A stretch of DNA of 52,714 bases from an uncultured Gemmiger sp. (GTDB lineage: Bacteria; Bacillota; Clostridia; Oscillospirales; Ruminococcaceae): contig CALXAH010000024.1 of the NCBI GenBank assembly GCA_944386225.1, positions 1-52,714 of the forward strand, given 5' to 3'. The translations under genes were made by a program, and so were the position numbers. How positions within the stretch are numbered: position 1 is the first letter of the stretch; each line of letters opens with the position of its first letter. Below are positions 16,813 to 25,339 of this stretch, piece by piece. The notes beneath the pieces are model-generated. The model did no database searches. It was not told the DNA's origin and worked only from the letters and a program-made list of their open reading frames with translations.

Positions 16813-18330
16813 TCAGCCCACTACCGGGATCAAAAGCCGGGCGGGCGCGTCCAGACGGGGCTGTTCCAGCTGGTTTGCGCGCAGCAGCGCCGCCGGCGAC
16901 ACATGGTACCGCTTGGCAATGTGGAACACGTCCTCCCCTGCCTGGGCGTAGCAGATCCGCAGCGCCACGTCCGGATCGGCGGGCTCCAGCGGGTCCTGGC
17001 AGGCCATCTCGCTGACCACTGTCTGCTGCCTGGCCCGGGCCATCAGGCCGGAGATGCGCAGCGTCAGGTCGGCGGCCATGCCGCCGCTCTCCTTGCGGGC
17101 GGAGCACTGCACCACATCCGCCCAGCACTCGGCCCGGTACTCCTGGATCTGGCCCTCCCACACGTCGGGCAGCTGATACTCAAAGGCTTTGTCGTAGCAT
17201 TCGATCTCGCCCAGGCTGTTCAGACAGAGCACATGGGCGGTACCGCGGCCCCGCAGCATTACCCCCGGCCCGGCCTGGGCGGCTTCCGCCGGGGCCAGGC
17301 TGGCAAAGCAATGCAGGATACGGGCGTTCTCGTCCGGCAGGGCACCTTCCAGGGTCAGGCGCACCGTCTGGTCCACCGGCGCTTCCATCTGCTCCACCGT
17401 GACCGTTTTGTACTCCACCTGGGCGTTGTATTCGGTGGAGAAGGCATCCTCCACCACCACGCATTCCATGGGCCGCCAGACCCGCAGCCGCAGCATGGCC
17501 GTGACCGACACGGTGCCCGGCGTCTGGGGATTGGGGGCCGCCATCAGGGTGCAGCCCACCGGCTCCACGTAGGCAAAGCAGCGGCAATCCTCCGCCGCGC
17601 CGTCCACATCCACGATCTGATTGAAGGGCACCGCTCTGGTCAGCTGCTCCAGCTCACAGCCCGGGGCGGTGCGGTAAAGTACCCGGGCTTCCACTTCACC
17701 TTTTACCACCGCCTTGCCCGGCAGCAGACGGATCTCCTGCACGGTGGCAAGGCCGGTCACGTCCAGCACGGCTGCGGGCGGCGTGGGGAAGGTGATCTCC
17801 TCCTCGGCGGTGATGAGCTTATCCAGAGCCGCCACCGGGCGGGCCCCGGTCAGGGTACCCAGCAGCTGCTCGGCCCCGCTGCCGGACAGAGCCGTGATCA
17901 CCGGCTGCTCCTGCCGCAGGGTCAGGGTTACATTCAGCGAGAACGCCCCCCGCACGTCCACCCGGCGCTGATTCACCGCCCGGCAGTTCAGGTACTCCAC
18001 CTCGCCGCCTGTGTGCACCTGACAGCCGCCGTATTCCGGCGCGGGCAGATCCAGCGTTTTGGTGAACGGCAGTTTCTGCTCGGTCTGGCACAGGTTCTGC
18101 TGCTCGTCCGACTGGTAGAACACCACACACCGCAGATAGCCGTCCAGCGTGAGACGGCCGCCGGTGGTCTGGGCCTGCAGCACCACCGGCCGCACCTGGC
18201 ATTTGACAATCTTGAACACCTGCGGCAGATAGTCCGGGATCAGGATCTCGGTTTCGATGGGAAGTTCGGTCTTTGTATCGCACAACCCGCCCGCCGCAGT
18301 CAGGGTGTCTCTGAACACCTTCAATTCCAT
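16813..18330 (-). CDS. sipL: SPOCS/LysM spore morphogenesis protein, SipL-like
   Basis: A 505-residue protein with SPOCS (DUF3794) domains through most of its length and a C-terminal LysM domain (about 459-505, containing AGEDVFHIAKRYHVSPAALL). This is the layout of Clostridioides difficile SipL (about 527 residues), whose LysM domain binds SpoIVA, playing the part of SpoVID in Bacillus. It sits directly before spoIVA. The ATG at 18330 has AAAGGGG upstream; the 31-codon extension crosses the promoter region and is unlikely to be translated. A sigma-E-like promoter precedes it. The symbol is by analogy in domains and neighbourhood. Confidence 0.85.
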   Translation of the reverse strand: MELKVFRDTLTAAGGLCDTKTELPIETEILIPDYLPQVFKIVKCQVRPVVLQAQTTGGRLTLDGYLRCVVFYQSDEQQNLCQTEQKLPFTKTLDLPAPEYGGCQVHTGGEVEYLNCRAVNQRRVDVRGAFSLNVTLTLRQEQPVITALSGSGAEQLLGTLTGARPVAALDKLITAEEEITFPTPPAAVLDVTGLATVQEIRLLPGKAVVKGEVEARVLYRTAPGCELEQLTRAVPFNQIVDVDGAAEDCRCFAYVEPVGCTLMAAPNPQTPGTVSVTAMLRLRVWRPMECVVVEDAFSTEYNAQVEYKTVTVEQMEAPVDQTVRLTLEGALPDENARILHCFASLAPAEAAQAGPGVMLRGRGTAHVLCLNSLGEIECYDKAFEYQLPDVWEGQIQEYRAECWADVVQCSARKESGGMAADLTLRISGLMARARQQTVVSEMACQDPLEPADPDVALRICYAQAGEDVFHIAKRYHVSPAALLRANQLEQPRLDAPARLLIPVVG

Positions 18331-18360
18331 AGTTTCGCCCCTTTCGCGCGTTTCTATGGC

Positions 18361-18391
18361 CATGTATATGAGCGGCGCGGACAGGATATGC
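18361..18391 (-). promoter_or_regulatory. Sigma-E-like promoter of sipL-spoIVA
   Basis: Minus strand: -35 GCATATC (18385-18391), 14-bp spacer, -10 CATATACAT (from 18370 down). This resembles the mother-cell sigma-E pattern (about kmATATT, 14 bp, CATACAnT). It lies 30 bases before the sipL start, and no good sigma-A site is seen there. Confidence 0.5.
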
Positions 18392-18409
18392 AGACATGCC
18401 GGGCAGCAG

Positions 18410-18452
18410 AAAAGCCGGGGCACACCCGCTCTTTGGGTGCGCCCCGGCTTTT
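18410..18452 (-). terminator. Terminator after spoVM
   Basis: Very strong hairpin: 12-bp outer stem (18410-18421 with 18441-18452), one mismatch, 5-bp inner stem, 7-base loop, then a short T run on the minus strand. It separates spoVM from the sipL promoter. Confidence 0.75.
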
Positions 18453-18464
18453 GCTGAGGAGGGA

Positions 18465-18545
18465 TCAGCCCTCCCGGTTGATGTGAAAGATGGCCCGCAG
18501 AATACCCGCCAAGAATTTCGGACTTTTGATAACCACTACCTGCAT
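18465..18545 (-). CDS. spoVM: Stage V sporulation protein M (26-residue peptide)
   Basis: A 26-codon gene, exactly the length of B. subtilis SpoVM. Its core IKSPKFLAGILRAIF matches the IKLPKFLGGIVRAML stretch of that protein as I recall it: the same Pro-Lys-Phe-Leu, the two-residue turn and the Ile-(Leu/Val)-Arg-Ala helix. SpoVM is an amphipathic peptide that recognises the convex forespore membrane and anchors SpoIVA there. A GGGGAAG ribosome site lies upstream. Position is the strongest support: it follows thiN, as in Bacillus (prpC-prkC-rsgA-rpe-thiN-spoVM), and is followed by sipL and spoIVA, its partners. Confidence 0.88.
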   Translation of the reverse strand: MQVVVIKSPKFLAGILRAIFHINREG

Positions 18546-18590
18546 GGATGCTTCCCCGCTTTCTCCCGTCTGGGTGATGTTGGATGCTCC

Positions 18591-18618
18591 ATACTATGCT
18601 GCGGCGGGCAGAATGTGC
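18591..18618 (-). promoter_or_regulatory. Possible sigma-E-like promoter of spoVM
   Basis: Minus strand: GCACATT (18612-18618), 13-bp spacer, CATAGTAT (18591-18598). Weaker match than the one before sipL; it lies 45 bases upstream of the spoVM start. Confidence 0.3.
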
Positions 18619-18642
18619 GGCTTTTGCGGCAGTTCGGGAAGC

Positions 18643-19272
18643 TCAGTCCGCTTTGGTACAGATTACGGCCAGTGCCCCCTTGTCAATCCGCACGGTGACC
18701 GGGCGACGGTTTTCGGCCCACTCGTTGCTGACCCCGATCGGGAAATCCGGGGTCAGGACGGCGTTGTCCAGCTCATAGAACGCCCCCTGCACGCAGACGC
18801 CCTCGGCGCGGCCCTCCAGCGGAAACAGTGAAAAATACTGCCAGCACGCCGGCAGCAGGGTCAGGGTATGGCCGGGCAGCAGAAAGCGGATCTCGCTGCG
18901 CTCATTGGCCAGGCAGGTATCCACCCCCTGTTTCTGCAGCCACAGGCCGGTGGCCAGGTTGGCCAGGGTGTGTTCCAGCCGGGCGCCGCCCAGCGCCCCC
19001 AGGATGGTGACCTGTTTTGCGCCCTGTTCCGCCGCCAGCCGAGCGGCATAGTGGGTGTCGGTATCGTCCTTTACATGGGGCAGAACCACGGTATCCCCGC
19101 CCGGCGGGGGCGGTGCGGAATCAAAATCCCCCACCACCAGATCCGGTGTCAGGTCCAGTTTCTGCAGATTATGCCAGCCTGCGTCGCAGGCCACCAGACG
19201 GCAGCCCGGCGTGATGTAACGGCGCATCGCCTCCCCCACCGGGCAGGCAGACACGATCACCCAATCCTGCAT
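18643..19272 (-). CDS. thiN: Thiamine pyrophosphokinase
   Basis: Transfers pyrophosphate from ATP to thiamine, giving thiamine diphosphate. The 209-residue protein is of normal length (about 210). VVGDFDS (near residue 56) and KDDTDTHYA (near residue 80) are the conserved metal and substrate motifs, followed by the GGARLEHTLANL segment. The frame is open 76 codons upstream, but the ATG at 19272 starts the family N-terminus and has GGAAAGGAG before it. Gene order rsgA-thiN-spoVM is the Bacillus order, with rpe missing. Confidence 0.92.
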   Translation of the reverse strand: MQDWVIVSACPVGEAMRRYITPGCRLVACDAGWHNLQKLDLTPDLVVGDFDSAPPPPGGDTVVLPHVKDDTDTHYAARLAAEQGAKQVTILGALGGARLEHTLANLATGLWLQKQGVDTCLANERSEIRFLLPGHTLTLLPACWQYFSLFPLEGRAEGVCVQGAFYELDNAVLTPDFPIGVSNEWAENRRPVTVRIDKGALAVICTKAD

Positions 19273-19310
19273 AGGGCATTCTCCTTTCCGCCCCGGTATG
19301 CGGGGCCGCA

Positions 19311-19344
19311 AAAGCCCGGCGGAGACAGGGCTCCGCCGGGCTTT
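19311..19344 (-). terminator. Hairpin between rsgA and thiN
   Basis: Perfect 14-bp stem (19311-19324 with 19331-19344) directly after the rsgA stop, followed on the minus strand by only four T. Probably a partial terminator or processing site that lowers thiN expression. Confidence 0.55.
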
Positions 19345-19346
19345 GG

Positions 19347-20222
19347 TCACTTTTTGAGTTCCCAGCTTTTTACGTCCTTGACCTCGTCGTAGATGGCGCA
19401 GTAGCTTTCGTAGCGGCTGGGGCTGATCTTGCCCTCGGCCAGGGCCTGCCGCACGGCGCAGCCCAGTTCGGTACGGTGGGAGCAGCCGGTAAACCGGCAC
19501 TGGCCCAGATAGGGCGCAAACTCCGGGAACGCATACTCCAGATTCTCTTTGGGAATGTAGCAGGCACGCTCCAGATCCAGGCTGGCAAAGCCCGGGGTGT
19601 CGGCGATGCGGCCGCCCAGCGTCTCAAAGATCTCCACCTCCCGGGTGGTATGGCGGCCGCGGCCCAGCTTCTGGCTGATGTCGCCGGTCTGGCGGCCCAG
19701 CTCCGGCGAGAGAGCGTTGAGCAGGGTGGATTTGCCCACCCCGGAGTTGCCGCAGAAGGCGCACAGCTTGCCGGCAATGCGGGCGCGGATCTCATCCAGC
19801 CCCGCGCCGGTCTCATGGTCTACCCGGATACAGGCAATCCCTGCCTTTTCGTAGGCGGAGGCCAGATTTTCGTCGCTGGCCAGATCGCCCTTGGTGATCA
19901 CCAGCACCGGTTCGGCGTCCTTATCCACCGCAATGGCGGACAGCTTATCCAGCACCAGGGTGCTGGGCACCGGCTGCACCGTGCTGGCCACAATGAACAG
20001 CACGTCCAGGTTGGCAATGGGCGGACGCACAAACACGTTTTTGCGCGGGCCGATGGAGGCAATAACGGTGGTGCCCTGTTCCCGTTCCAGGGTTACGGTA
20101 TCCCCCGCCACCGGCGTGATGCGCTGTTTGCGGAAGATGCCCTTGGGCTTGCATTCCACAATTCCCTCGTCGGTTTTCACATAGTAAAAGCCGCCGATGC
20201 TTTTGGCAATATAGGGTTCCAT
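19347..20222 (-). CDS. rsgA: Ribosome small-subunit GTPase RsgA
   Basis: Circularly permuted GTPase that checks maturation of the 30S subunit. The 291-residue protein has an N-terminal OB-fold, then G4 (TKGD), G1 (GNSGVGKSTLLN) and G3 (DTPG) in the permuted order. Near the C-terminus is the zinc site C-x5-C-x-H-x5-C in GQCRFTGCSHRTELGC. The ATG at 20222 has GAGG seven bases upstream; a TTG at 20234 would overlap the prkC end and is less likely. It follows prkC closely, as in Bacillus, where the kinase phosphorylates this GTPase. Confidence 0.95.
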   Translation of the reverse strand: MEPYIAKSIGGFYYVKTDEGIVECKPKGIFRKQRITPVAGDTVTLEREQGTTVIASIGPRKNVFVRPPIANLDVLFIVASTVQPVPSTLVLDKLSAIAVDKDAEPVLVITKGDLASDENLASAYEKAGIACIRVDHETGAGLDEIRARIAGKLCAFCGNSGVGKSTLLNALSPELGRQTGDISQKLGRGRHTTREVEIFETLGGRIADTPGFASLDLERACYIPKENLEYAFPEFAPYLGQCRFTGCSHRTELGCAVRQALAEGKISPSRYESYCAIYDEVKDVKSWELKK

Positions 20223-20230
20223 ACGCTGCC

Positions 20231-22096
20231 TCAATCCTTATCCTCGTCCCCGCCCGTTGGCGTGGACTCCGGTGTAGTAGTGGAGGAAGGCTCCGTGGGC
20301 TTGGGAGTAGCGGAAGGCGTAGCAGTGGGCGTCGGGGTTGCCGTCGGGACCGGGGTGGGTTCCGGCGTGGGTTCCGGCGTAGGCTCAGGCCCAAGCGAGA
20401 CGACCACGTCCACGCGGGAGTTCCAGTTGGCCTCGCTGCCCGGCTCCTTGCTCTGGCTGATGATCACATCCACGGGATATTCGCTGCTGTACTCGGTGGT
20501 CTGCAGGCCCAGGGTGAGCATCTTGTTCTGCAGAGCGGTGGCTGCCTGTTCCACCGTCAGGCCGCGCAGGTCGGGCACGGTGGTAGTGGTATCTACCTCC
20601 TCACGGCTGACGATCAGGCGCACCTGAGTGCCTACCGCTACCTCGGCCCCGGCCTCCGGCTCGGTACGGATCACGGTACCCACCGGATAGTTGTCATCCA
20701 CCTGCGGGGTGATGCTGACCACCAGGCCCTGCCCCTGCAGGCGGGTAGTGGCATCCTCGGAGGTCATGCCGTACACGTCCTCCACATTCACGATCTCGGT
20801 GCCCTTGCTGACCTTCAGGGTGACGGTCTGGCCCTCCTTGACGGTACGGGGCGGACGGGGACTCTGACTGTACACCTGCCCGGCAGGGTACTGGGAGTTG
20901 TACTCCTCCTCAAACACGATATTGAACTGAGAATAGGCAGGGTTGCCCTCAATCTCGTCCCGGGTCATGCCCACGAAATTCACCAGTTCCACGTCCGCCC
21001 GGTTGCTGAACAGGGGGTTGGTGGAGTTGGTAAAGATGATATAGCACAGGATGGCAGCGCCGATGGCAAAGGCGGCCGCCATACCCGCCAGGATCGGCAG
21101 CGTATAATTTTTGCGTTTTTTCTTTTTGGGAGCCGGGCGGCGGGTGCCGCCGGCGGACGGCTTGGCGCCGGAGCCGGATTTGGTTTGCTTGACCACTTTG
21201 TCGATATACCTCTCTGGTTCAGAATCTGTCAGATACTCGTACTCAAACCGGATGCTGGGGTTCTGCTTGAACTCCTCCAGATCCATGAGCATGGCCCGGG
21301 CGCTGGGATAGCGGTCTGCCGGGTCCTTGGCCATGGCACGGGCGGTGATGGCCTGCAGGCCTTCCGGCACCTGGGGCGCGACCTCACCCAGCGGGGTGGG
21401 GGTGTCGGAAATCTGCTTGATGGCCACCGATACCGCGCTGTCCGAGGTGAAAGGCAGTTTGCCGGCCAGCATTTCGTAGAGCATCACGCCCACTGAGTAG
21501 ATGTCGGTCTTGCCGTCGGTAACCTCGCCTCGGGCCTGTTCCGGGCTGATGTAGTGCACCGAACCGATGGCCTTTTCGCTGACCACCTGGCTCTCGGCCC
21601 GGGAAAAGCGGGCAATGCCGAAATCCATCACCTTGATACTGCCGTCGGCCAGCAGCATGATGTTCTGGGGCTTGATGTCCCGGTGCACAACGCCCTTGCC
21701 GTGGGCGTGATCCAGCGTCTCCAGAATCTGGGTAATAAAATGGACGGCTTCCTTCCAGGTGAGCGGGCCGCCCCGCTGGTTCAGATATTCTTTCAGCGTG
21801 ATGCCGTCGATGTATTCCATGACGATATACTGGATCTTGTCGCTCACCGACACATCGTATACCTTGACGATGTGGGGATGATCCAGAATGGAAATCGCCT
21901 TGGACTCGTTCTTGAACCGCTGGACCAGCTCCGCGTTTTCCATGAATTCCGGCCGCAGGATCTTGACGGCCACCACCCGGTCCTCCTTCAGGTCGCGGGC
22001 GCGGTAGACATTCGCCATACCGCCCACGCCGATCAGGCCTTCCAGCAGATAGCGGCCATCCAACCGTTTGCCGATCACGTGTTCCAGATTGTCCAT
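20231..22096 (-). CDS. prkC: PASTA-domain Ser/Thr protein kinase
   Basis: Membrane Ser/Thr kinase that senses cell-wall fragments through its outer PASTA domains. The 621-residue protein has a kinase domain (about 14-275) with glycine loop GVGGMANV, K45, HRDIKPQN with catalytic D140, and DFGIAR. A single membrane segment follows at about 332-356, then three PASTA domains (about 365-570). The tail of about 50 residues is rich in Pro, Thr and Glu, with repeated EPTP units and an acidic end, and probably reaches into the wall. Directly preceded by its phosphatase gene. In Bacillus this kinase acts in stationary phase and spore germination. Confidence 0.96.
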   Translation of the reverse strand: MDNLEHVIGKRLDGRYLLEGLIGVGGMANVYRARDLKEDRVVAVKILRPEFMENAELVQRFKNESKAISILDHPHIVKVYDVSVSDKIQYIVMEYIDGITLKEYLNQRGGPLTWKEAVHFITQILETLDHAHGKGVVHRDIKPQNIMLLADGSIKVMDFGIARFSRAESQVVSEKAIGSVHYISPEQARGEVTDGKTDIYSVGVMLYEMLAGKLPFTSDSAVSVAIKQISDTPTPLGEVAPQVPEGLQAITARAMAKDPADRYPSARAMLMDLEEFKQNPSIRFEYEYLTDSEPERYIDKVVKQTKSGSGAKPSAGGTRRPAPKKKKRKNYTLPILAGMAAAFAIGAAILCYIIFTNSTNPLFSNRADVELVNFVGMTRDEIEGNPAYSQFNIVFEEEYNSQYPAGQVYSQSPRPPRTVKEGQTVTLKVSKGTEIVNVEDVYGMTSEDATTRLQGQGLVVSITPQVDDNYPVGTVIRTEPEAGAEVAVGTQVRLIVSREEVDTTTTVPDLRGLTVEQAATALQNKMLTLGLQTTEYSSEYPVDVIISQSKEPGSEANWNSRVDVVVSLGPEPTPEPTPEPTPVPTATPTPTATPSATPKPTEPSSTTTPESTPTGGDEDKD

Positions 22097-22222
22097 GTAA
22101 TAAAACCTCCCTGCGCCGGGGCGCGCTGTGAAAGAAAAACGGGGCGGCAGGCCGGATCATGCGGTACGCGGAAGAATCTGAATCTCTGCCGCAGGCCGCC
22201 CCTGTGGTTCATCCGCAGCCCG

Positions 22223-22972
22223 TCAGGGCGCGGGGGCTGCCGCCGGCTCCACGCCGATCAGCAGCACCGTAATGTTATCCTGACCGCCATGCTCCAGGGC
22301 CTTGGCCACCAGAACATCCGCCGCCTCATAGAACGGAACTTCGGTCAGGATGCGGGCCATGGTCCGGTCACTGACCGGATTGCTGAGCCCGTCGCTGCAC
22401 AAAAGAAGCACATCCCCCGGCCGCACCGCGCATTCACCGGTCTCGGTTTCCACCGTAGGGTTGACCCCCAAAGCACGGGTGATGATGTTTTTTCGGGGAT
22501 GGGTGGCCGCCTGCTGGGCGGTGATGGCACCGTTCTCCACCAGTTCCTGCACCATGGAATGATCCCGGGTAAGCTGGCGGATCTGCCCGGCCCGGAACAG
22601 ATACACCCGGGAATCCCCTGCGTGGAACAGCCAGGCATGACCGCCGCGCACCAAAGCACCGGCCACGGTAGTACCCATGCCCGCGTGCTCCCGATGCCGG
22701 CTGGCCTCCTCATAGATGGCCTGGTTGGCCTGCTGCACAGCCTGCCGCAGGAATTCGATCTCCTGTCCTGGCGCCAGATCTGCCAGGCCCTGATCAAAAT
22801 ACTCCTCCAGCGTCTGTGCCGCCAGCTGCGAGGCCAGCTTGCCGGAATTGGCCCCGCCCATGCCGTCGCAGATCAGGCCCCAGACGGTGTCGTCCGGCAG
22901 GCGGGCAGCCCGATAGTTGTCCTGATTTTCCAGCCGGCCGTAGCCGATATCGGTTTTGGCTGCCAGTTTCAT
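22223..22972 (-). CDS. prpC: PP2C-type Ser/Thr phosphatase
   Basis: Metal-dependent phosphatase that reverses PrkC phosphorylation. The 249-residue protein shows the PP2C motifs: DIGYGRLENQDN near residue 8, ICDGMGG near residue 34, AGDSRVYLFR, and LLLCSDGLSN followed later by DNITVLL. The start overlaps the rlmN stop by four bases (ATGA). The gap of 126 bases to prkC has a GC-rich region that can pair (around 22141-22148 with about 22195-22202), perhaps adjusting the kinase to phosphatase ratio. Confidence 0.96.
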   Translation of the reverse strand: MKLAAKTDIGYGRLENQDNYRAARLPDDTVWGLICDGMGGANSGKLASQLAAQTLEEYFDQGLADLAPGQEIEFLRQAVQQANQAIYEEASRHREHAGMGTTVAGALVRGGHAWLFHAGDSRVYLFRAGQIRQLTRDHSMVQELVENGAITAQQAATHPRKNIITRALGVNPTVETETGECAVRPGDVLLLCSDGLSNPVSDRTMARILTEVPFYEAADVLVAKALEHGGQDNITVLLIGVEPAAAPAP

Positions 22973-24021
22973 GGCGTCGCCTCCTTGGGTGGTTGTTGGG
23001 CTTCGTCCCGCCGCAGCTGACCGCAGGCGGCGCTGATATCGCTGCCGAGACGGCGGCGCACGGTGGCGTTGACCCCCAGACGGGTCAGCGCCTGCTGGAA
23101 CCGACGCACATTTTCCGCGTCGGTAGCGGAATAGGGGCTGCCGTCCACCGGATTAATGGGGATCAGATTCACATGGGCCCCCATGCCCCGGATCAGGTCG
23201 GCCAGTTGCCGGGCGGTGGCGTCGCTGTCATTGACGCCCCGCACCATGGAATACTCAAAGCTGATCCGGCGGCCGGTGGTTTTCTGGTACCGGCGGCAGG
23301 CGGCGATGAGCTGTTCCACCGGATAGGCATCGTTCACCGGCATCATGCTGCTGCGCATGGCGTTGTTGGGGGCGTGCAGCGAAATGGACAGGGTAAGCTG
23401 CAGCTTTTTCTCCGCCAGCCGGTCGATCATGGGCACAAGGCCGCAGGTAGACAGGCTGATGTTGCGCATACCGATGTTGGCGCCTTCCTCCGAAGAGATA
23501 ATGGTGAGGAAATCCATCACGTTATCAAAGTTGTCCAGCGGTTCGCCGATGCCCATGAGCACAATGTGAGAAATACGCTCCCCGATGTCCCGCTGGGCAG
23601 CGTAGAGCTGGGCCGCGATCTCGCCGGCTTCCAGGTTGCGCACCCGCCCGGCCTGGGTGGAAGCGCAGAACCGGCAGCCCATCCGGCAGCCCACCTGGGT
23701 GGACAGACAGACGGTATTGCCGTATTTGTACCGCATGACCACCGTCTCGATACAGTTGCCGTCCTCCAGGGCGAACAGGTACTTGACGGTACCGTCCCTG
23801 GACTGCTGGCGGCGACGGATGGCGGGCGCGGCGATATAGTACTGCTCCTCCAGGGTTTTCAGCAGAGCTTTGGGCTGGTCGGTCATGGCGGAAAACTCCG
23901 TGACCTGCTTCTGATGCAGCCAGCGGTAGATCTGCCCGGCCCGGAACGCAGGCTGCCCCAGGGCCGCCAGCGTTTGGGCCAGCTGAGGCCGGGTCTGGGA
24001 GGAAATGCAGTTCTTGTTCAT
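22969..24021 (-). CDS. rlmN: 23S rRNA/tRNA adenine-C2 methyltransferase RlmN
   Basis: Radical-SAM enzyme that methylates C2 of A2503 in 23S rRNA and A37 in some tRNAs. The 350-residue protein carries the cluster motif C-x3-C-x2-C at C112, C116 and C119. MGIGEPLDN follows. The C-terminal half has the INPVDGSPYS segment and a conserved late cysteine, expected to be the methyl-carrying one. It overlaps prpC and follows rsmB by four bases. There is no sign of the Cfr-type resistance variant. Confidence 0.95.
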   Translation of the reverse strand: MNKNCISSQTRPQLAQTLAALGQPAFRAGQIYRWLHQKQVTEFSAMTDQPKALLKTLEEQYYIAAPAIRRRQQSRDGTVKYLFALEDGNCIETVVMRYKYGNTVCLSTQVGCRMGCRFCASTQAGRVRNLEAGEIAAQLYAAQRDIGERISHIVLMGIGEPLDNFDNVMDFLTIISSEEGANIGMRNISLSTCGLVPMIDRLAEKKLQLTLSISLHAPNNAMRSSMMPVNDAYPVEQLIAACRRYQKTTGRRISFEYSMVRGVNDSDATARQLADLIRGMGAHVNLIPINPVDGSPYSATDAENVRRFQQALTRLGVNATVRRRLGSDISAACGQLRRDEAQQPPKEATP

Positions 24022-24025
24022 TGTA

Positions 24026-25339
24026 TCACAATCTCTCCAATGTTGCTATGAAAAATCCGTCGAAACCGGTCTCGTCCGGGAAAATCGTCATGCCGAAAGG
24101 CCCTTCCGACGCCTGCTCCGGATGGAAAGGCGGCGGAACCAGCCGGAATTTTGCGCCCTCCTCCCCGGCCAGGAACTGCTCAATCTGGTATTCGTTTTCC
24201 TGGGGGTTGAGGGTGCAGGTGGAATACACCAGCCGCCCGCCTTCTTTTACATAACGAGAGGCGGTGGCCAGAATCTTCGCCTGCACCACACAGAGGGACG
24301 GCAGTTCTCCCAGCGGCTTGTAGCGCAGATCCGGTTTTTTGCGCAGAATACCCAGACCGGAACAGGGCACATCGCAGAGCACCCGGTCGGCCCGGGCCAG
24401 TTCCGGCTGCCAGACCGACGCATCGGCACAGGCCACATCGGCGCACTGTATGCCGCTCCGTTCCAGCGCCTGCCGGATCAGGGAAACCCGCCCTTCGGCG
24501 GCGTCACGGCTGTACAAACGGCCGGTATCCTGCATCTGCTGGGCCAGCAGCAGGGTTTTGCCGCCCGGCGCAGCGCACAGATCCAGCACCTTCTGGCCGG
24601 GCTGTGCGTCCAGGCTCAGGGCTGCCAGCTGGCTGGACAGCCCCTGCACATGGAAAAGCCCCTCGGCAAAAGCAGTGCTCTGGACGGGTGAGCCCTCAAA
24701 AGCCGCCAGCAGGCTGCCCGGCAGCGGACCGGGACGGCTGGGCGTACCCTCGTCTGCCAGGCGCCGGGCCAGCTGCTCGGCGTCGGTGCGCAGGGTGTTG
24801 ACCCGCAGGGCGGTTTCCCGGCTGGGGGTGGACATGGACAGCAGAAGCTGTTCGGTACGGGTGGGATAAGCCGCCAGATACAGCCGCACGATGGGTTCAG
24901 CCACCGAATACTGCACCGACAGCCGTGCGGCCCGGTTGGGAAACTTGGCGGCGGCAGGGTCCTGGGCCGGGGCACGGCGAAGCACCGCGTTGACCAGCCC
25001 GGCGGCGCTGGAGCAGCCCAGCTGCCGCACCAGGGCAACCGATTCGTTGACCGCCGCGGCAGGCGGCACCTGCATGTACACGATCTGGGCCAGCCCTGCC
25101 CGCAGCACCGCCCGCACCGGCGGATCCAGACGGCTCACCGGACGGTTCAGGCACTGGCGCAGCTGCCAGTCCAGGGTGATCTGATGTTCCAGAACGGTAT
25201 AGAAAATAGCGGTACAAAAGGCTTTGTCCCGGCCGGTCAGGCCGCTGCGGCGCAGCCGCCCGTCCAGCACCAGGTTAGAGTAACCGGCCTTTTCCTGGTG
25301 GATCAGCGCCTCTACCGCCGCGCGGCGCGCGGCGCTCAC
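24026..25339 (-). CDS. rsmB: 16S rRNA cytosine-967 methyltransferase RsmB
   Basis: Methylates C967 of 16S rRNA. The 437-residue protein has an N-terminal NusB-like RNA-binding domain (about 1-135) and a Rossmann methyltransferase domain with LCAAPGGKT near residue 248. CDVPCSGLG holds one catalytic cysteine, and YSTCTLNPQENE the second. The start is a GTG at 25339 whose bases overlap the fmt stop (GTGA), indicating coupling. The NusB-like part is complete, so nothing is missing. Confidence 0.95.
   Translation of the reverse strand: MSAARRAAVEALIHQEKAGYSNLVLDGRLRRSGLTGRDKAFCTAIFYTVLEHQITLDWQLRQCLNRPVSRLDPPVRAVLRAGLAQIVYMQVPPAAAVNESVALVRQLGCSSAAGLVNAVLRRAPAQDPAAAKFPNRAARLSVQYSVAEPIVRLYLAAYPTRTEQLLLSMSTPSRETALRVNTLRTDAEQLARRLADEGTPSRPGPLPGSLLAAFEGSPVQSTAFAEGLFHVQGLSSQLAALSLDAQPGQKVLDLCAAPGGKTLLLAQQMQDTGRLYSRDAAEGRVSLIRQALERSGIQCADVACADASVWQPELARADRVLCDVPCSGLGILRKKPDLRYKPLGELPSLCVVQAKILATASRYVKEGGRLVYSTCTLNPQENEYQIEQFLAGEEGAKFRLVPPPFHPEQASEGPFGMTIFPDETGFDGFFIATLERL

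Noticed and set aside
20300-20400. Short tandem DNA repeats, considered as a CRISPR-like array
   Set aside because: They are in-frame Pro/Thr/Glu codons of the prkC tail, without spacers.
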